NCBI GenBank assembly: GCA_045596745.1
Contig: JAZODA010000055.1
Coordinates: forward strand, 1-64,000
Length of the DNA: 64,000 nucleotides
DNA from: RGIG3009 sp045596745
Lineage (GTDB): Bacteria > Bacillota > Clostridia > Oscillospirales > Acutalibacteraceae
Direction: 5' to 3'
Shown in pieces: positions 41,940 to 51,704 of the stretch. Position 1 is the first letter of the stretch. Every line of letters starts with the position of its first letter. The notes under the pieces were generated by a model. That model saw only the letters and a list, made by a program, of their open reading frames with translations. It made no database searches and had not been told where the DNA came from. A program made the translations under genes and the position numbers.

Positions 41940-42818
41940 ATGATTCGGAGTATGACCGGTTACGGCCGTTGTCAGCAGGTGCTGGATGGCTGGGACGTAA
42001 CGGTGGAGCTGAAGTCGGTTAACCACCGTTTCTTTGAGTGCAGCACGCGTCTGCCGCGCACCTGCGGTTTTCTGGACGATAAGCTGAAATCCTTCCTGCA
42101 GCAGCACATTGCTCGCGGCAAGGTGGAGGTTTACGTTTCGCTGGACGCGGTGGAAACTGCCGACAGCCGTGTGGAGATTAATCTCCCGCTGGCCGAAGCG
42201 TATCGTGATGCGTTGCAGAAGATGGCGGAAACGCTTTCGGTGCGTGACGATTGCTCGGTGATGGGCTTGTCCCGTTTCCCCGACGTGCTGACCGTTCGCA
42301 AAAACGAAGCGGACGAAGAAATGATTTGGAAAGTCGTTCGCGAAACCGCGGCGCAGGCACTGGAAAAGTTCGTTGCGATGCGCGAGCGCGAGGGCGAGCG
42401 ACTGCGTGACGACGTGATGTCCCGTCGTGCGTTCTTGCTTGAGCGTGTTGCCATTGTGGAGGAGCGTTCTCCGCAGACGGTGCGCGAGCATATGGACAAG
42501 GTGACCGAGCGTATGCGTGAGCTGCTCGGCAGTGCAACGGTGGACGAGCAGCGGTTGCTTACCGAAGCGGCGCTGTTTGCCGACAAGATTGCAACGGCGG
42601 AAGAGACGGTGCGCCTGCGTAGCCATCTGGATCAGCTGGAGCAGCTGGTTTGCAGCAGCGAGCCTGTCGGACGCAAACTGGATTTCCTGGTGCAGGAAAT
42701 CAATCGTGAAACCAACACCATCGGTTCCAAGGCACAGGATTTGCAGCTGGCACAGGTGGTTGTGGATATGAAGGCAGAGATCGAAAAGATCCGTGAGCAG
42801 ATCCAGAACATTGAGTAA
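41940..42818 (+). CDS. yicC: YicC/YloC-family endoribonuclease
   Basis: 292 residues. MIRSMTGYGR at the start and the C-terminal GRKLDFLVQEINRETNTIGSKA are the two conserved ends of the family, recently shown to be an RNase in E. coli and Bacillus. In Firmicutes it precedes remA and gmk, exactly as here. AAGGAGTTACTT precedes the ATG. Confidence 0.93.
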   Translation: MIRSMTGYGRCQQVLDGWDVTVELKSVNHRFFECSTRLPRTCGFLDDKLKSFLQQHIARGKVEVYVSLDAVETADSRVEINLPLAEAYRDALQKMAETLSVRDDCSVMGLSRFPDVLTVRKNEADEEMIWKVVRETAAQALEKFVAMREREGERLRDDVMSRRAFLLERVAIVEERSPQTVREHMDKVTERMRELLGSATVDEQRLLTEAALFADKIATAEETVRLRSHLDQLEQLVCSSEPVGRKLDFLVQEINRETNTIGSKAQDLQLAQVVVDMKAEIEKIREQIQNIE

Positions 42819-42848
42819 TGTTCGCCGGGGTATAACGGAGGGATAACG

Positions 42849-43112
42849 ATGAAGCTTATCAACATTGGTTTCGGCAATATGGTTGCTGCCGGTCGCTTGG
42901 TTGCGATTGTCAGCCCGGAATCTGCGCCGATCAAGCGTATTATTCAGGATGCCAAGGAGCGTGGATCGCTGATCGACGCGACTTACGGTCGCCGCACTCG
43001 TGCGGTGCTGATTACCGACAGCGAACACGTGATTCTGTCGGCAGTGCAGCCCGAAACGGTGGCGAACCGTCTTGGTGAGGACGATGAGGAGGATACCGGT
43101 AATGGCGACTGA
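42849..43112 (+). CDS. remA: RemA-family DNA-binding regulator (DUF370)
   Basis: 87 residues with ACGGAGGGATAACG upstream. LINIGFGNMVAAGRLVAIVSPESAPIKR and DATYGRRTRAVLITDSEHVILSA match RemA, which in Bacillus forms a ring that wraps DNA and activates biofilm-matrix and osmoprotection genes. In non-biofilm Clostridia its targets are unknown. An acidic tail overlaps the start of gmk by 11 bases. Confidence 0.92.
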   Translation: MKLINIGFGNMVAAGRLVAIVSPESAPIKRIIQDAKERGSLIDATYGRRTRAVLITDSEHVILSAVQPETVANRLGEDDEEDTGNGD

Positions 43113-43728
43113 TGTATCCCGCGGACTGCTGATTGTGTTGTCCGGTCCGTCCGGGTGCGGTAAAGGAACCATTGTGGCGAAGTTGCTTTCCGAGCGTTCC
43201 GACACGGTGCTGTCGGTATCGGTCACCACTCGCGCTCCCCGTCCCGCTGATGTGGACGGTGTGCACTACTTCTTCCGCACGAAGGAACAGGTAGAGCAGA
43301 TGATTCGCGACGGTGAGCTGCTGGAGTACGCGCAGTACAACGGCAACTACTACGGCACGCCGCGTGCCGCTGTGGAAGAGCATCTCGCCGCCGGACGCAA
43401 CGTCATCCTGGAAATCGAAGTACAGGGCGCCGAAAAGGTGATGAGCCGTATCGGAGACCACGTTTCGATGTTTATTGTTCCGCCGTCGATGGAGGAGCTG
43501 GAGCGCCGCCTGCGCGGTCGCGGCACCGAAACCGAGGAAAATGTGCAGAACCGACTGCGTGCCGCCTGTGAGGAACTGACTCACGCTGGCAGCTATCAGT
43601 ATCTGGTACTTAACGATGAGGTTGAAGCCGCTGTGCAGCGCATCAACGACATCATTGAAGCAGAAAAAATGCGGTATGACCGCAGTAAATACGTATTGGA
43701 GGATTTGAATTATGCTGAACCCCTGTGA
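43102..43728 (+). CDS. gmk: Guanylate kinase
   Basis: 208 residues from the ATG at 43102, behind GAGGAGG; an upstream in-frame codon at 43072 lies deep in remA. It phosphorylates GMP to GDP. The P-loop is LSGPSGCGKGT; SVTTRAPRPADVDGVHYFF binds GMP. It is also a target of ppGpp in Firmicutes. It overlaps rpoZ by 17 bases, an old conserved pair. Confidence 0.96.
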   Translation: MATDVSRGLLIVLSGPSGCGKGTIVAKLLSERSDTVLSVSVTTRAPRPADVDGVHYFFRTKEQVEQMIRDGELLEYAQYNGNYYGTPRAAVEEHLAAGRNVILEIEVQGAEKVMSRIGDHVSMFIVPPSMEELERRLRGRGTETEENVQNRLRAACEELTHAGSYQYLVLNDEVEAAVQRINDIIEAEKMRYDRSKYVLEDLNYAEPL

Positions 43729-43915
43729 TATCGAAAAATTGAAGGGCAAGAACAGCCGTTATGCGGTGGTTGTGGGTATCGCCAAGCGCGCCCGCGACAT
43801 TGCTCAGGAAGCCGAAGACAACGGTGTGATTCTGATCGAAAAGCCGGTCAGCATGGCCATCACCGATTTTGAGGGCGGCGATTATAAAATGATCGTGTCG
43901 GACGAGGCGGAATAA
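43712..43915 (+). CDS. rpoZ: RNA polymerase omega subunit
   Basis: 67 residues, with TGGAGGATTTGAATT before the ATG. RYAVVVGIAKRARDIAQEA is the conserved core that clamps the beta-prime C terminus. Found after gmk, as in most bacteria. Ends at a modest hairpin. Confidence 0.95.
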   Translation: MLNPCDIEKLKGKNSRYAVVVGIAKRARDIAQEAEDNGVILIEKPVSMAITDFEGGDYKMIVSDEAE

Positions 43916-43941
43916 GCCTGTCCGTATCCCGTACAGCTGAA

Positions 43942-43968
43942 GGGCGTCCTGTGCAGGACGTCTTTTTG
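43942..43968 (+). terminator. Terminator-like hairpin after rpoZ
   Basis: Short stem GGCGTCC/GGACGTC around 43943-43962, followed by TTTTT; probably a partial stop before priA. Confidence 0.55.
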
Positions 43969-44005
43969 GCTTTTATTGACAAAGTATTTTGAGGGAGGTG
44001 TCGGC

Positions 44006-46477
44006 GTGGCATTGGTAGCGAAAATCGCGGTGGAACAGACTGCGTATCATTTCGATAAGTTGTACAGCTATACCGTGGATGCGTCGGCACAAACACTCCG
44101 CCGCGGTTGCCGCGTGCTGGTCCCGTTTGGCAGAGGAGATCGTTACCGCCAAGGTATCGTGACCGAACTTATCGAAATGGAGGAGACGGCGCGGCTTAAG
44201 CCGATTATCGAAGTGCTGGATGAGCAGCCGATTTTAAACGATGAGTTGCTGGATCTCGCACTGTGGCTGCGTGAACGCGCGTTTTGCACTGTGTTCGATG
44301 CGGTCAAAGCGATGCTTCCTACCGGCTTGTATTGGAATGTAAAACCTGTTTTTCTGCCTGTTCGCCCGCTTCCCGAAGAGGAACTGGCGCGGATGTCGCC
44401 CGAGGAAACAGCGGTATACAAGCTGGCATGCACGATGAGTGAAAAGCTGTCGGACGGTGTACCGGGGGAGAAACTGCTTCGCTGTGCCGGTTTCGGTACG
44501 GACACCACCATTTTGCCGCGTATGCTGCGCCGTGGTTGGCTGACTCGCAGTGACGATGCGTTTCGCCGTTCGGGGGACGCCACACGCCGTATGGCGCGTC
44601 TTAGCGTATCGGCGGAGGAGCTGGAAGAGGCTACCGTTCGTGCCAAATGCAGTCCTAAACAAAAGGCTGTGCTGGCGCTTTTAGCGGAGGCAGGCTGTGC
44701 TTCGGTAAAGGAGCTGTGCTATCTTGCCGGTGTGACGGATGCGGTAGTAACGGCGCTGGTGAAAAAACAGCTGGTGCAGCTGTATGACCAGGAATGGCTG
44801 CGTTCGCCGGTGGGTGCTTCGCCTGTCAAAGCGGCAGGGGAGATAACCCTGAATGAGGAACAGCAGCGCGCTTTGGAAGAATTGCTTGCGCGTTACCGCG
44901 AGGAACAGGCCGGATGTGCGTTGCTTTACGGCGTGACCGGCAGCGGTAAAACGCAGGTGTATATGGGACTGATTGACCGCGTGATTGCCGAAGGGCGTCA
45001 GGTGCTGGTGTTGGTTCCCGAAATTTCGCTCACGCCTCAGGTGATGGAACGCTTTTTGCAGCGCTATGGCTCAAAGGTGGCGGTGCTGCACAGCGGCTTG
45101 TCGATGGGCGAGCGAATGGATGAATGGAAACGTATTCGCCGTGGAGATGCCGCCATTGTGGTGGGTACTCGCTCGGCGGTGTTTGCTCCGGTGGAGCGGC
45201 TTGGCTTAGTGGTCATAGACGAGGAACAGGAGCATACCTATAAATCGGAGAGCACGCCGCGTTACCACGCGCGCGAGGTTGCCAAATTCCGCTGTGCGCG
45301 GCACGGCGCGCTGTTACTGCTGGCGTCGGCGACGCCGTCGGTGGAAAGCTACCACGCCGCACAAACAGGACGGTATTCGCTGCATACATTGTCCTCCCGC
45401 TACGGCGATGCGGTGTTGCCGCAGGTCGAAGTTGTGGATATGCGCGAACAGCCGATGGAGGTTTCTGTTTTCAGTGAACCGCTGCGACAGGAACTCGGAC
45501 GGTGCTTTGAACAGGGCAGTCAGGCGATTTTATTGCTGAATCGACGTGGATATCAGACATTTGTTTCCTGCCGTTCCTGCGGCGAGGTGATTACCTGTCC
45601 GTCCTGCAGCATTTCGATGACGTATCACCGCGCCAACAAACGATTGGTGTGCCATTATTGCGGACATATGCAACCCCCTGCGGTGCGTTGTCCTGTTTGC
45701 GGCTCGGAGCATATCCGCTATTCCGGTATGGGAACGCAGCGGGTGGAAGAGGAACTGCAACAGCTGTTCCCGAACATCCGCATTCTGCGTATGGATACCG
45801 ACACCACGATGTCACGTTTTGCTTATGAGGAACGCTTCAAAGCATTTGCAAACGGCGAGTACGATGTGATGATTGGTACGCAGATGGTGGCAAAAGGCTT
45901 GGATTTTCCGCGCGTGTCGCTGGTTGGCGTGTTGTCGGCTGACCAGTCGCTGTATGCCGGTGATTACCGCGCGTATGAAACCACCTTCTCGCTGCTGACG
46001 CAGGTCATCGGTCGCGCCGGACGGCGTGATTTTCCGGGAAAAGCGATTATTCAGACGTCCACACCGGAACACTATATTATCGGTCAGGCATCCGCGCAGG
46101 ATTACACCTCTTTCTACGGAATAGAGATTGCCGCGCGCAAGCAGATGAAATACCCACCGTTCACCGAACTGTGTGTGTTCGGCTTGTCCGGTGTGAGGGA
46201 ACAGGCGGTTCAGCAGGCGGCTGACCGTTTGCTGGAAACGCTCAGAAATCTTACCCGCCGACCGGAATACGACGGTCTGCCGCTGATTGTGCTGGATCCG
46301 ACCCCTGCGGCGGTGGCGCGTGTTTCGGGAAAATATCGGTACAAGCTTATCGTCAAGCTGGGCGGCACCGCGTTGTCGCGGCAATTTGTTCGCCAGGTGC
46401 TGACCGAGTTTTGCGCCGATCCCGCCAACCGCGAGATTACGGTGTATGCCGATCGGAATCCTGCGACTATCTTGTAA
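44006..46477 (+). CDS. priA: Primosomal replication restart helicase
   Basis: 823 residues from the GTG at 44006 (GAGGGAGGTGTC upstream). It restarts stalled forks by binding branched DNA and loading the replicative helicase. An N-terminal DNA-binding domain (VEQTAYHFDKLYSYTV), Walker A GVTGSGKTQVY, a Walker B written DEEQEHTYK (one residue differs from the usual DEEHxxSYK), zinc cysteines CRSCGEVITCPSC and CHYCGH...CPVCGS, and motif VI QVIGRAGRR are visible. It heads the long priA-def-fmt-... operon. Confidence 0.96.
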   Translation: MALVAKIAVEQTAYHFDKLYSYTVDASAQTLRRGCRVLVPFGRGDRYRQGIVTELIEMEETARLKPIIEVLDEQPILNDELLDLALWLRERAFCTVFDAVKAMLPTGLYWNVKPVFLPVRPLPEEELARMSPEETAVYKLACTMSEKLSDGVPGEKLLRCAGFGTDTTILPRMLRRGWLTRSDDAFRRSGDATRRMARLSVSAEELEEATVRAKCSPKQKAVLALLAEAGCASVKELCYLAGVTDAVVTALVKKQLVQLYDQEWLRSPVGASPVKAAGEITLNEEQQRALEELLARYREEQAGCALLYGVTGSGKTQVYMGLIDRVIAEGRQVLVLVPEISLTPQVMERFLQRYGSKVAVLHSGLSMGERMDEWKRIRRGDAAIVVGTRSAVFAPVERLGLVVIDEEQEHTYKSESTPRYHAREVAKFRCARHGALLLLASATPSVESYHAAQTGRYSLHTLSSRYGDAVLPQVEVVDMREQPMEVSVFSEPLRQELGRCFEQGSQAILLLNRRGYQTFVSCRSCGEVITCPSCSISMTYHRANKRLVCHYCGHMQPPAVRCPVCGSEHIRYSGMGTQRVEEELQQLFPNIRILRMDTDTTMSRFAYEERFKAFANGEYDVMIGTQMVAKGLDFPRVSLVGVLSADQSLYAGDYRAYETTFSLLTQVIGRAGRRDFPGKAIIQTSTPEHYIIGQASAQDYTSFYGIEIAARKQMKYPPFTELCVFGLSGVREQAVQQAADRLLETLRNLTRRPEYDGLPLIVLDPTPAAVARVSGKYRYKLIVKLGGTALSRQFVRQVLTEFCADPANREITVYADRNPATIL

Positions 46478-46492
46478 AAAGGAGCTGTTTTT

Positions 46493-46948
46493 ATGGCGAT
46501 TCGTAATATTTTGAAGGATGAAGATCCCGCACTGCGTAAGGTGTGCCGCCCTGTTGAGGAGTTTAACGAGCGGTTGTGGCAGTTGCTGGACGATATGGCC
46601 GACACGATGCATCACGCGCAGGGTGTCGGTCTGGCAGGTCCACAGGTGGGTATTCTGCGCCGTGTGGTTGTGATGGATGTGGGCGATGGCGTCATTGAAG
46701 CCATCAATCCTGAAATCGTCAGCGAAAGCGGCAAGCAGGAAGGCCCCGAGGGTTGCCTGTCGTTCCCCGGAAAGTGGGGTACGGTGTGCCGTCCCAACAA
46801 GGTGAAAATGAAGGCGCAGGACCGTCACGGCAAGTGGTACTATCTTACCGGCGAGGAACTGCTGGCACGGTGTATGTGCCATGAGATTGATCATCTTAAC
46901 GGCGTGGTGTTCCTGGATCACGTCAAGAACGGAGTGGAGACCGAGTGA
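46493..46948 (+). CDS. def: Peptide deformylase
   Basis: 151 residues. It removes the N-formyl group from new proteins. All three motifs are present: GVGLAGPQVG, EGCLSFPG with the metal-binding cysteine, and HEIDHLNG. AAAAAGGAGCTG precedes the ATG. It overlaps fmt by 4 bases; the two enzymes act at opposite ends of the same formyl cycle. Confidence 0.97.
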   Translation: MAIRNILKDEDPALRKVCRPVEEFNERLWQLLDDMADTMHHAQGVGLAGPQVGILRRVVVMDVGDGVIEAINPEIVSESGKQEGPEGCLSFPGKWGTVCRPNKVKMKAQDRHGKWYYLTGEELLARCMCHEIDHLNGVVFLDHVKNGVETE

Positions 46949-47877
46949 ACGTAATCTTTATGGGAACACCGGAATTTGCGGTGCCCTGTCTGGAAAGACT
47001 GATAGAGGACGGCCATACCGTGTCTTTGGTCGTGACGCAGGCGGATAAGCCGAAGGGTCGCGGCCAAAAGATGATGCCGCCTCCGGTCAAAGAGTGCGCG
47101 ATGCGCCACGACATTCCTGTCATTCAGCCCGCTTCTTTGCGTAACGAAGAGGTGTGGGAGACGTTGCGCGGCTATCAGCCGGAGTTGATTGTGGTGGTGG
47201 CGTACGGTAAGATTCTGCCCCGCGAGGTGCTGGAACTTCCGAAGCACGGCTGCATCAATGTTCATGCTTCGCTGTTGCCCCGCTATCGCGGTGCCGCTCC
47301 GATTCAATGGGCGGTGCTCGACGGTGAAGCGGAATCCGGCGTGACGACGATGTTTATGGACGTGGGTCTGGATACCGGCGATATGCTGCTGACCTCCCGT
47401 TGTACCATTGAGCCGGAGTTGACGGCAGGCGAACTTCACGATCGTTTGTCCGTGATGGGGGCTTCACTGCTGTCCGAAACGGTGGAAGCGCTTTCAGCAG
47501 GCACGCTGCAGCGCATTCCGCAGAACGATGCGGACTCCTGCTACGCACCGATGCTGGATAAATCGCTGTGCCCGCTGGATTTCAGCAAAACCGCACAGCA
47601 GCTGCACAATCAGGTGCGCGGCTTGCATCCCTGGCCGGTGGCGACGGTGCTGCGCGAGGGAAAACGGCTGAAAATTCATCGCACGCGGGTGGCGGCTGAG
47701 GCTGTCGGTGTACCCGGTACGGTGCTTTCGACTTCGCCGCTCATCATTGCCTGCGGCGGTAATACGGCTCTGGAGATTTGTGAAGTACAGGCAGAGGGCG
47801 GCAAGCGGATGGAGGCAGACGCCTATTTCCGCGGTCACCCCGTTGCCGTCGGAGAATCTTTTGCAGAAGAGGAATAA
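46945..47877 (+). CDS. fmt: Methionyl-tRNA formyltransferase
   Basis: 310 residues from a GTG overlapping the def stop. It formylates initiator methionyl-tRNA with 10-formyl-tetrahydrofolate. VIFMGTPEFAVPCL starts the Rossmann domain; INVHASLLPRYRGAAPIQWA carries the catalytic asparagine and histidine and DTGDML the aspartate; the C-terminal OB-like domain binds tRNA. Confidence 0.97.
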   Translation: MNVIFMGTPEFAVPCLERLIEDGHTVSLVVTQADKPKGRGQKMMPPPVKECAMRHDIPVIQPASLRNEEVWETLRGYQPELIVVVAYGKILPREVLELPKHGCINVHASLLPRYRGAAPIQWAVLDGEAESGVTTMFMDVGLDTGDMLLTSRCTIEPELTAGELHDRLSVMGASLLSETVEALSAGTLQRIPQNDADSCYAPMLDKSLCPLDFSKTAQQLHNQVRGLHPWPVATVLREGKRLKIHRTRVAAEAVGVPGTVLSTSPLIIACGGNTALEICEVQAEGGKRMEADAYFRGHPVAVGESFAEEE

Positions 47878-47879
47878 CT

Positions 47880-48569
47880 ATGTTTTGGATGGATTATTGG
47901 TATATTGTGCTGGTGCTGCCGGCGTTGGCTATCTCGCTTTTTGCGCAACTGTACGTCAACAAAATGTTTAATAAGTACAGCAGTCGGTTTACCCACAGCG
48001 GTATGACCGGGGAACAGGTGTGCCACGTTATCCAGCGCGCGAACGGTATTTCTGTGCCGGTGGAATCGGTCAGCGGTTCACTGACCGATCATTACGATCC
48101 GCGCAACAATACCATTCGCCTGTCCCAGCCGGTCTACGGCTCGTCGTCCATTGCGGCGGTGGGTGTGGCGGCACACGAAATGGGGCATGCGCTGCAGTAT
48201 GCCAAGGGATATGCTCCGGTGCGTCTGCGCACGGCGGTATTCCCGGCAACGCGTCTTATCAGTGGTGTTTCTCCGTTTCTGATTTTGCTGGGCCTTCTGC
48301 TGTCCAACCAGACATTGGCGCTGACCGGCGTGATTGCGTTTGGTGCGATTGTGCTGTTCCAGCTGGTCACGCTGCCCGTGGAATTCAATGCCAGCCGTCG
48401 TGCGGTGGCGTCGCTTTCCAACTGCGGTTTGACACAGGATGAGCTTCGCGGTGTCAAGCAGGTGCTGACTGCGGCGGCGATGACGTATGTGGCGGCACTG
48501 CTTGTGTCGATTGCGCAGTTTTTGCGGTTGCTGTTGATTGTGACAGGTAACGGACGGAGGAGACGCTGA
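47880..48569 (+). CDS. Zinc metallopeptidase, YugP family
   Basis: 229 residues. An N-terminal membrane helix, then VGVAAHEMGHALQYA (HExxH) and two to three hydrophobic helices with EFNASRRA, which is the M48-like third-ligand region of YugP/DUF1131-type proteins. A membrane-bound protease of unknown substrate. Its place between fmt and rsmB is common in Clostridia. The stop overlaps the rsmB start by 1 base. Confidence 0.9.
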   Translation: MFWMDYWYIVLVLPALAISLFAQLYVNKMFNKYSSRFTHSGMTGEQVCHVIQRANGISVPVESVSGSLTDHYDPRNNTIRLSQPVYGSSSIAAVGVAAHEMGHALQYAKGYAPVRLRTAVFPATRLISGVSPFLILLGLLLSNQTLALTGVIAFGAIVLFQLVTLPVEFNASRRAVASLSNCGLTQDELRGVKQVLTAAAMTYVAALLVSIAQFLRLLLIVTGNGRRRR

Positions 48570-49906
48570 TGGCACAGGATGTGCGTACCGTTGTGGTACA
48601 GGCGTTGGCGGAGCTTCACCGTCGCCACGGCTATTCCAACATTATGTTGGATCGGCTGTTGCGCACGTCGGAACTGTCGGTGGCAGACCGTTCGCTGGCT
48701 TCGCGCCTGTTTTACGGCGTGATTGAGCGGCGGCTGACACTGGATTACATACTGACCCGTGCATCGTCGGTGCCGCTTCGCAAAATACATCCGCTGGTTC
48801 ACGAAACGCTGCGGGTGGCGCTGTACCAGATTTTGTATATGGATAAAGTGCCGGATGCCGCCGCTGTCAACGAGGCGGTAAGCGGCGTTCGTCGGATGAA
48901 GCAGGGGCAGGCCTCAGGCTTTGTCAACGGCGTGCTGCGCGGTATTCTTCGTCGCAAGGAGACGCTGTTCGACGATTTGCCGGCGGGGGATGAGGGACTG
49001 TCGATTCGCTATTCCTGCCCTGTGGAACTGATTACGTTTTGGCGGCAGGCGTACGGAGATACGATGGCGGAACAGTTGCTTTCGGTCATCAACGACGCCC
49101 CGGATAACTTTTTGCGAGTGAACACACTGCGTACCACCGATGAAAAGTTTTCCAAAACCCTTGAAAATTTGGGCGTGAATCACCAAATTTGCGAGGATTT
49201 GCCGCATTGTTTTCGGCTGAATTGCGGTTATTTACTAAATAATCTTGCAAGTGACGAAAAAAACTGCTATTATTATCAGGATAAGGCTTCACAATGGGCA
49301 TGTCTCGCTTTCGGTGCGCAACCGGGTGACGCGGTGGCAGATGTGTGTGCCGCACCGGGCGGAAAAAGCTTCACGGTGGCACAGATGATGAACAACACCG
49401 GACGGCTGCTTTCGTGCGATATGTATCCCGCCAAGTGCGAGACGATCGATCGCCGCGCCGAAGAGCTTGGCGTTACCGTGCTGCGTACAGCGGTGCGTGA
49501 TGCCTCGATGCCGTGCCCCGAACAGCTCCGCGGAGCGTTTGATCGGGTGCTGTGTGATGTGCCTTGTTCCGGTTTTGGCGTCATTCGCCGCAAACCGGAA
49601 ATCCGTTATAAGGATTTGGCGGAGTTCGGTGAACTGCCGCAACTGCAGTATCGCATTCTGGAACGCAGTGCCGAGATGGTTCGTTCCGGTGGCGTGCTTC
49701 AGTATTCCACCTGTACGCTGAACCCCGCGGAAAATGAAGCGGTGGTTGAGCGGTTTTTGCGCGAGCATCCGGAGTTTTCTCCGAGAGTGCTGCCGCTGGA
49801 TGCTTGCTTTGCGGCATCCGGATTGCAGCCGTCGCATCAGATTACGCTGTTCCCCCCCGTACACGGAACCGATGGGTTCTTTATTGCGGGATTTTGTAAA
49901 AAATGA
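48569..49906 (+). CDS. rsmB: 16S rRNA (cytosine-967-C5)-methyltransferase
   Basis: 445 residues. An N-terminal NusB-like domain (about 1-140; LASRLFYGVIERRLTLDYIL) precedes the SAM-dependent methyltransferase core with AVADVCAAPGGKSFTVAQM, the catalytic PCSGFGVIRRKPE and the second cysteine in YSTCTLNPAENEAVV. Length is normal. Confidence 0.95.
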   Translation: MAQDVRTVVVQALAELHRRHGYSNIMLDRLLRTSELSVADRSLASRLFYGVIERRLTLDYILTRASSVPLRKIHPLVHETLRVALYQILYMDKVPDAAAVNEAVSGVRRMKQGQASGFVNGVLRGILRRKETLFDDLPAGDEGLSIRYSCPVELITFWRQAYGDTMAEQLLSVINDAPDNFLRVNTLRTTDEKFSKTLENLGVNHQICEDLPHCFRLNCGYLLNNLASDEKNCYYYQDKASQWACLAFGAQPGDAVADVCAAPGGKSFTVAQMMNNTGRLLSCDMYPAKCETIDRRAEELGVTVLRTAVRDASMPCPEQLRGAFDRVLCDVPCSGFGVIRRKPEIRYKDLAEFGELPQLQYRILERSAEMVRSGGVLQYSTCTLNPAENEAVVERFLREHPEFSPRVLPLDACFAASGLQPSHQITLFPPVHGTDGFFIAGFCKK

Positions 49907-49918
49907 GGTGTCCGCACG

Positions 49919-50950
49919 ATGCCGGAGGATATCCGCTCGTTGAGCGAGGAACAACTGCATCAGCGCATTACGGCGATGGGATATCCCGCGTTTCGGGCTC
50001 GTCAGGTCATGCAGTGGCTGGATAACGGCTGTGCTTCGTTTTCCGAGATGAGCAACCTGCCGCTTGCCATGCGCGAACAACTGGCACAGGAATTTGTGAT
50101 TCCGGGTGTGACGGTGCTTCGCCGCTTGGAATCCCAATTGGACGAAACCGTGAAATACCTGTTCGGATTGTCCGATGGGGAGACGGTGGAGTCGGTGCTG
50201 ATGAGCTATCATCACGGTTGGTCGCAGTGTCTGTCGACGCAGGTCGGCTGTCGTATGGGCTGCTCTTTCTGTGCGACGGGTATGGGCGGCTTGTCCCGCA
50301 ACCTGTCGGCGGCAGAAATGCTGGCGCAGATTGAAGCTGCACAGCGTGACCGCGGTGTGCGCGTGTCCTCGGTGGTGCTCATGGGTATGGGCGAGCCGCT
50401 GGACAACTACGAGCAGGTTATGACCTTTTTGAAAACGCTCGCCCGACCGGGCGGTGTTCATATCGGGATGCGTCACGTATCCCTTTCCACCTGTGGCCTG
50501 GTAGACGGTATCTATCGGCTGATGGAGGAACAACTGCAGTTGACCCTGTCGGTGTCGCTGCACGCACCTAACAACCAAATTCGCTCACGCTTGATGCCTG
50601 TCAATCGGAAATATCCGGTGGAAGAGTTGCTCAAAGCGTGCCGCGAGTACATTCGCGTTACCGGTCGTCGCATTTCGTTTGAATATGCGATGATTGACGG
50701 CGTCAACGACTCGGACGCCTGCGCGATGGAACTGGCTTCCCGACTGAAAGGAATGCTGTGCCACGTGAACCTGATTCCCGCCAATGAGGTACGGGGGAAG
50801 GAACACCGCCGCAGCACACAGGCTCGGTTGAGACGGTTCCAGCAAATTTTGGAACAACAAGGTCTGAACGTAACGGTCAGACGCACCTTGGGCGCCGATA
50901 TCAGCGCCTCCTGCGGACAGCTTCGTCGGCAGGAACGAGAGGAGGACTAA
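49919..50950 (+). CDS. rlmN: 23S rRNA (adenine-2503-C2)/tRNA methyltransferase, radical SAM
   Basis: 343 residues. The 4Fe-4S site is CRMGCSFCATG (CxxxCxxC) near residue 110; MGMGEPLDNYEQVM binds SAM and VRRTLGADISASCGQL carries the methyl-accepting C-terminal cysteine. The pattern is RlmN rather than Cfr. GAGGTGTCCGCACG lies before the ATG. Confidence 0.96.
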   Translation: MPEDIRSLSEEQLHQRITAMGYPAFRARQVMQWLDNGCASFSEMSNLPLAMREQLAQEFVIPGVTVLRRLESQLDETVKYLFGLSDGETVESVLMSYHHGWSQCLSTQVGCRMGCSFCATGMGGLSRNLSAAEMLAQIEAAQRDRGVRVSSVVLMGMGEPLDNYEQVMTFLKTLARPGGVHIGMRHVSLSTCGLVDGIYRLMEEQLQLTLSVSLHAPNNQIRSRLMPVNRKYPVEELLKACREYIRVTGRRISFEYAMIDGVNDSDACAMELASRLKGMLCHVNLIPANEVRGKEHRRSTQARLRRFQQILEQQGLNVTVRRTLGADISASCGQLRRQEREED

Positions 50951-50954
50951 AACC

Positions 50955-51686
50955 ATGAGAACATTGGGAGCTTCTCACCCGGGACGGGTACGTTCCAGTA
51001 ATCAGGACGCCTTTTTGTGCGGCAAGCTCACCGAAACCACCGCGTTTGCCGTGGTGTGTGACGGTATGGGCGGCGCCAACGGCGGCAATATTGCCAGCTC
51101 GATTGCGATGCGTTGCATCGCCGACCGTCTGGTAGAGGATTACCGTGAAAATGCTACGCCCGAAGCGATTCGTGAACTGCTGGAATCGGCTGTTTCCGAA
51201 GCAAACAGTGAAGTGTACCGCGCCGCCCGCGAGGATGCGGAGCTGTTCGGTATGGGCACCACGGTGGTATCGGCCATCGTAACGACCGAGGCGGTGTATA
51301 TCGCTCACGTCGGCGACAGCCGTGCGTATATGATTACCCCGCGTGAGATCGAGCAGATTACGCACGATCACTCGGTGGTGCAGGATATGGTGGATAAGGG
51401 TCAGATTACCGCCGAGCAGGCAAAGACCCATCCTCAGAAGCACTTTTTGACGCGTGCGCTGGGCGTGGAGCCGGAAATGGAATCCACCTTCACCCGCGTG
51501 TCTTTCCCGGAAAACGGCACGCTCCTCATTTGCACCGATGGTTTGTCCAACCTGGTTGCTCCCGAAATGCTGCAATCGCTGGTGCGTACGTTTGCGTTTG
51601 CCGATATTCCCATGAAGTTGATAACCACCGCCAATCTTGCCGGCGGAAGCGACAACATTACGGTTGTTGCTGTCACCAAAAACTAA
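50955..51686 (+). CDS. prpC: PP2C-type serine/threonine phosphatase
   Basis: 243 residues. SSNQDAFLCG, VVCDGMGGANGGNIAS, HVGDSRAYM and GSDNITVV are the metal-binding motifs of the PPM family. It should dephosphorylate PrkC and its targets. It is four bases after rlmN and 18 bases before prkC, the standard Firmicute signalling pair. Confidence 0.95.
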   Translation: MRTLGASHPGRVRSSNQDAFLCGKLTETTAFAVVCDGMGGANGGNIASSIAMRCIADRLVEDYRENATPEAIRELLESAVSEANSEVYRAAREDAELFGMGTTVVSAIVTTEAVYIAHVGDSRAYMITPREIEQITHDHSVVQDMVDKGQITAEQAKTHPQKHFLTRALGVEPEMESTFTRVSFPENGTLLICTDGLSNLVAPEMLQSLVRTFAFADIPMKLITTANLAGGSDNITVVAVTKN

Positions 51687-51704
51687 GGATGCAGGAGGAT
51701 TATC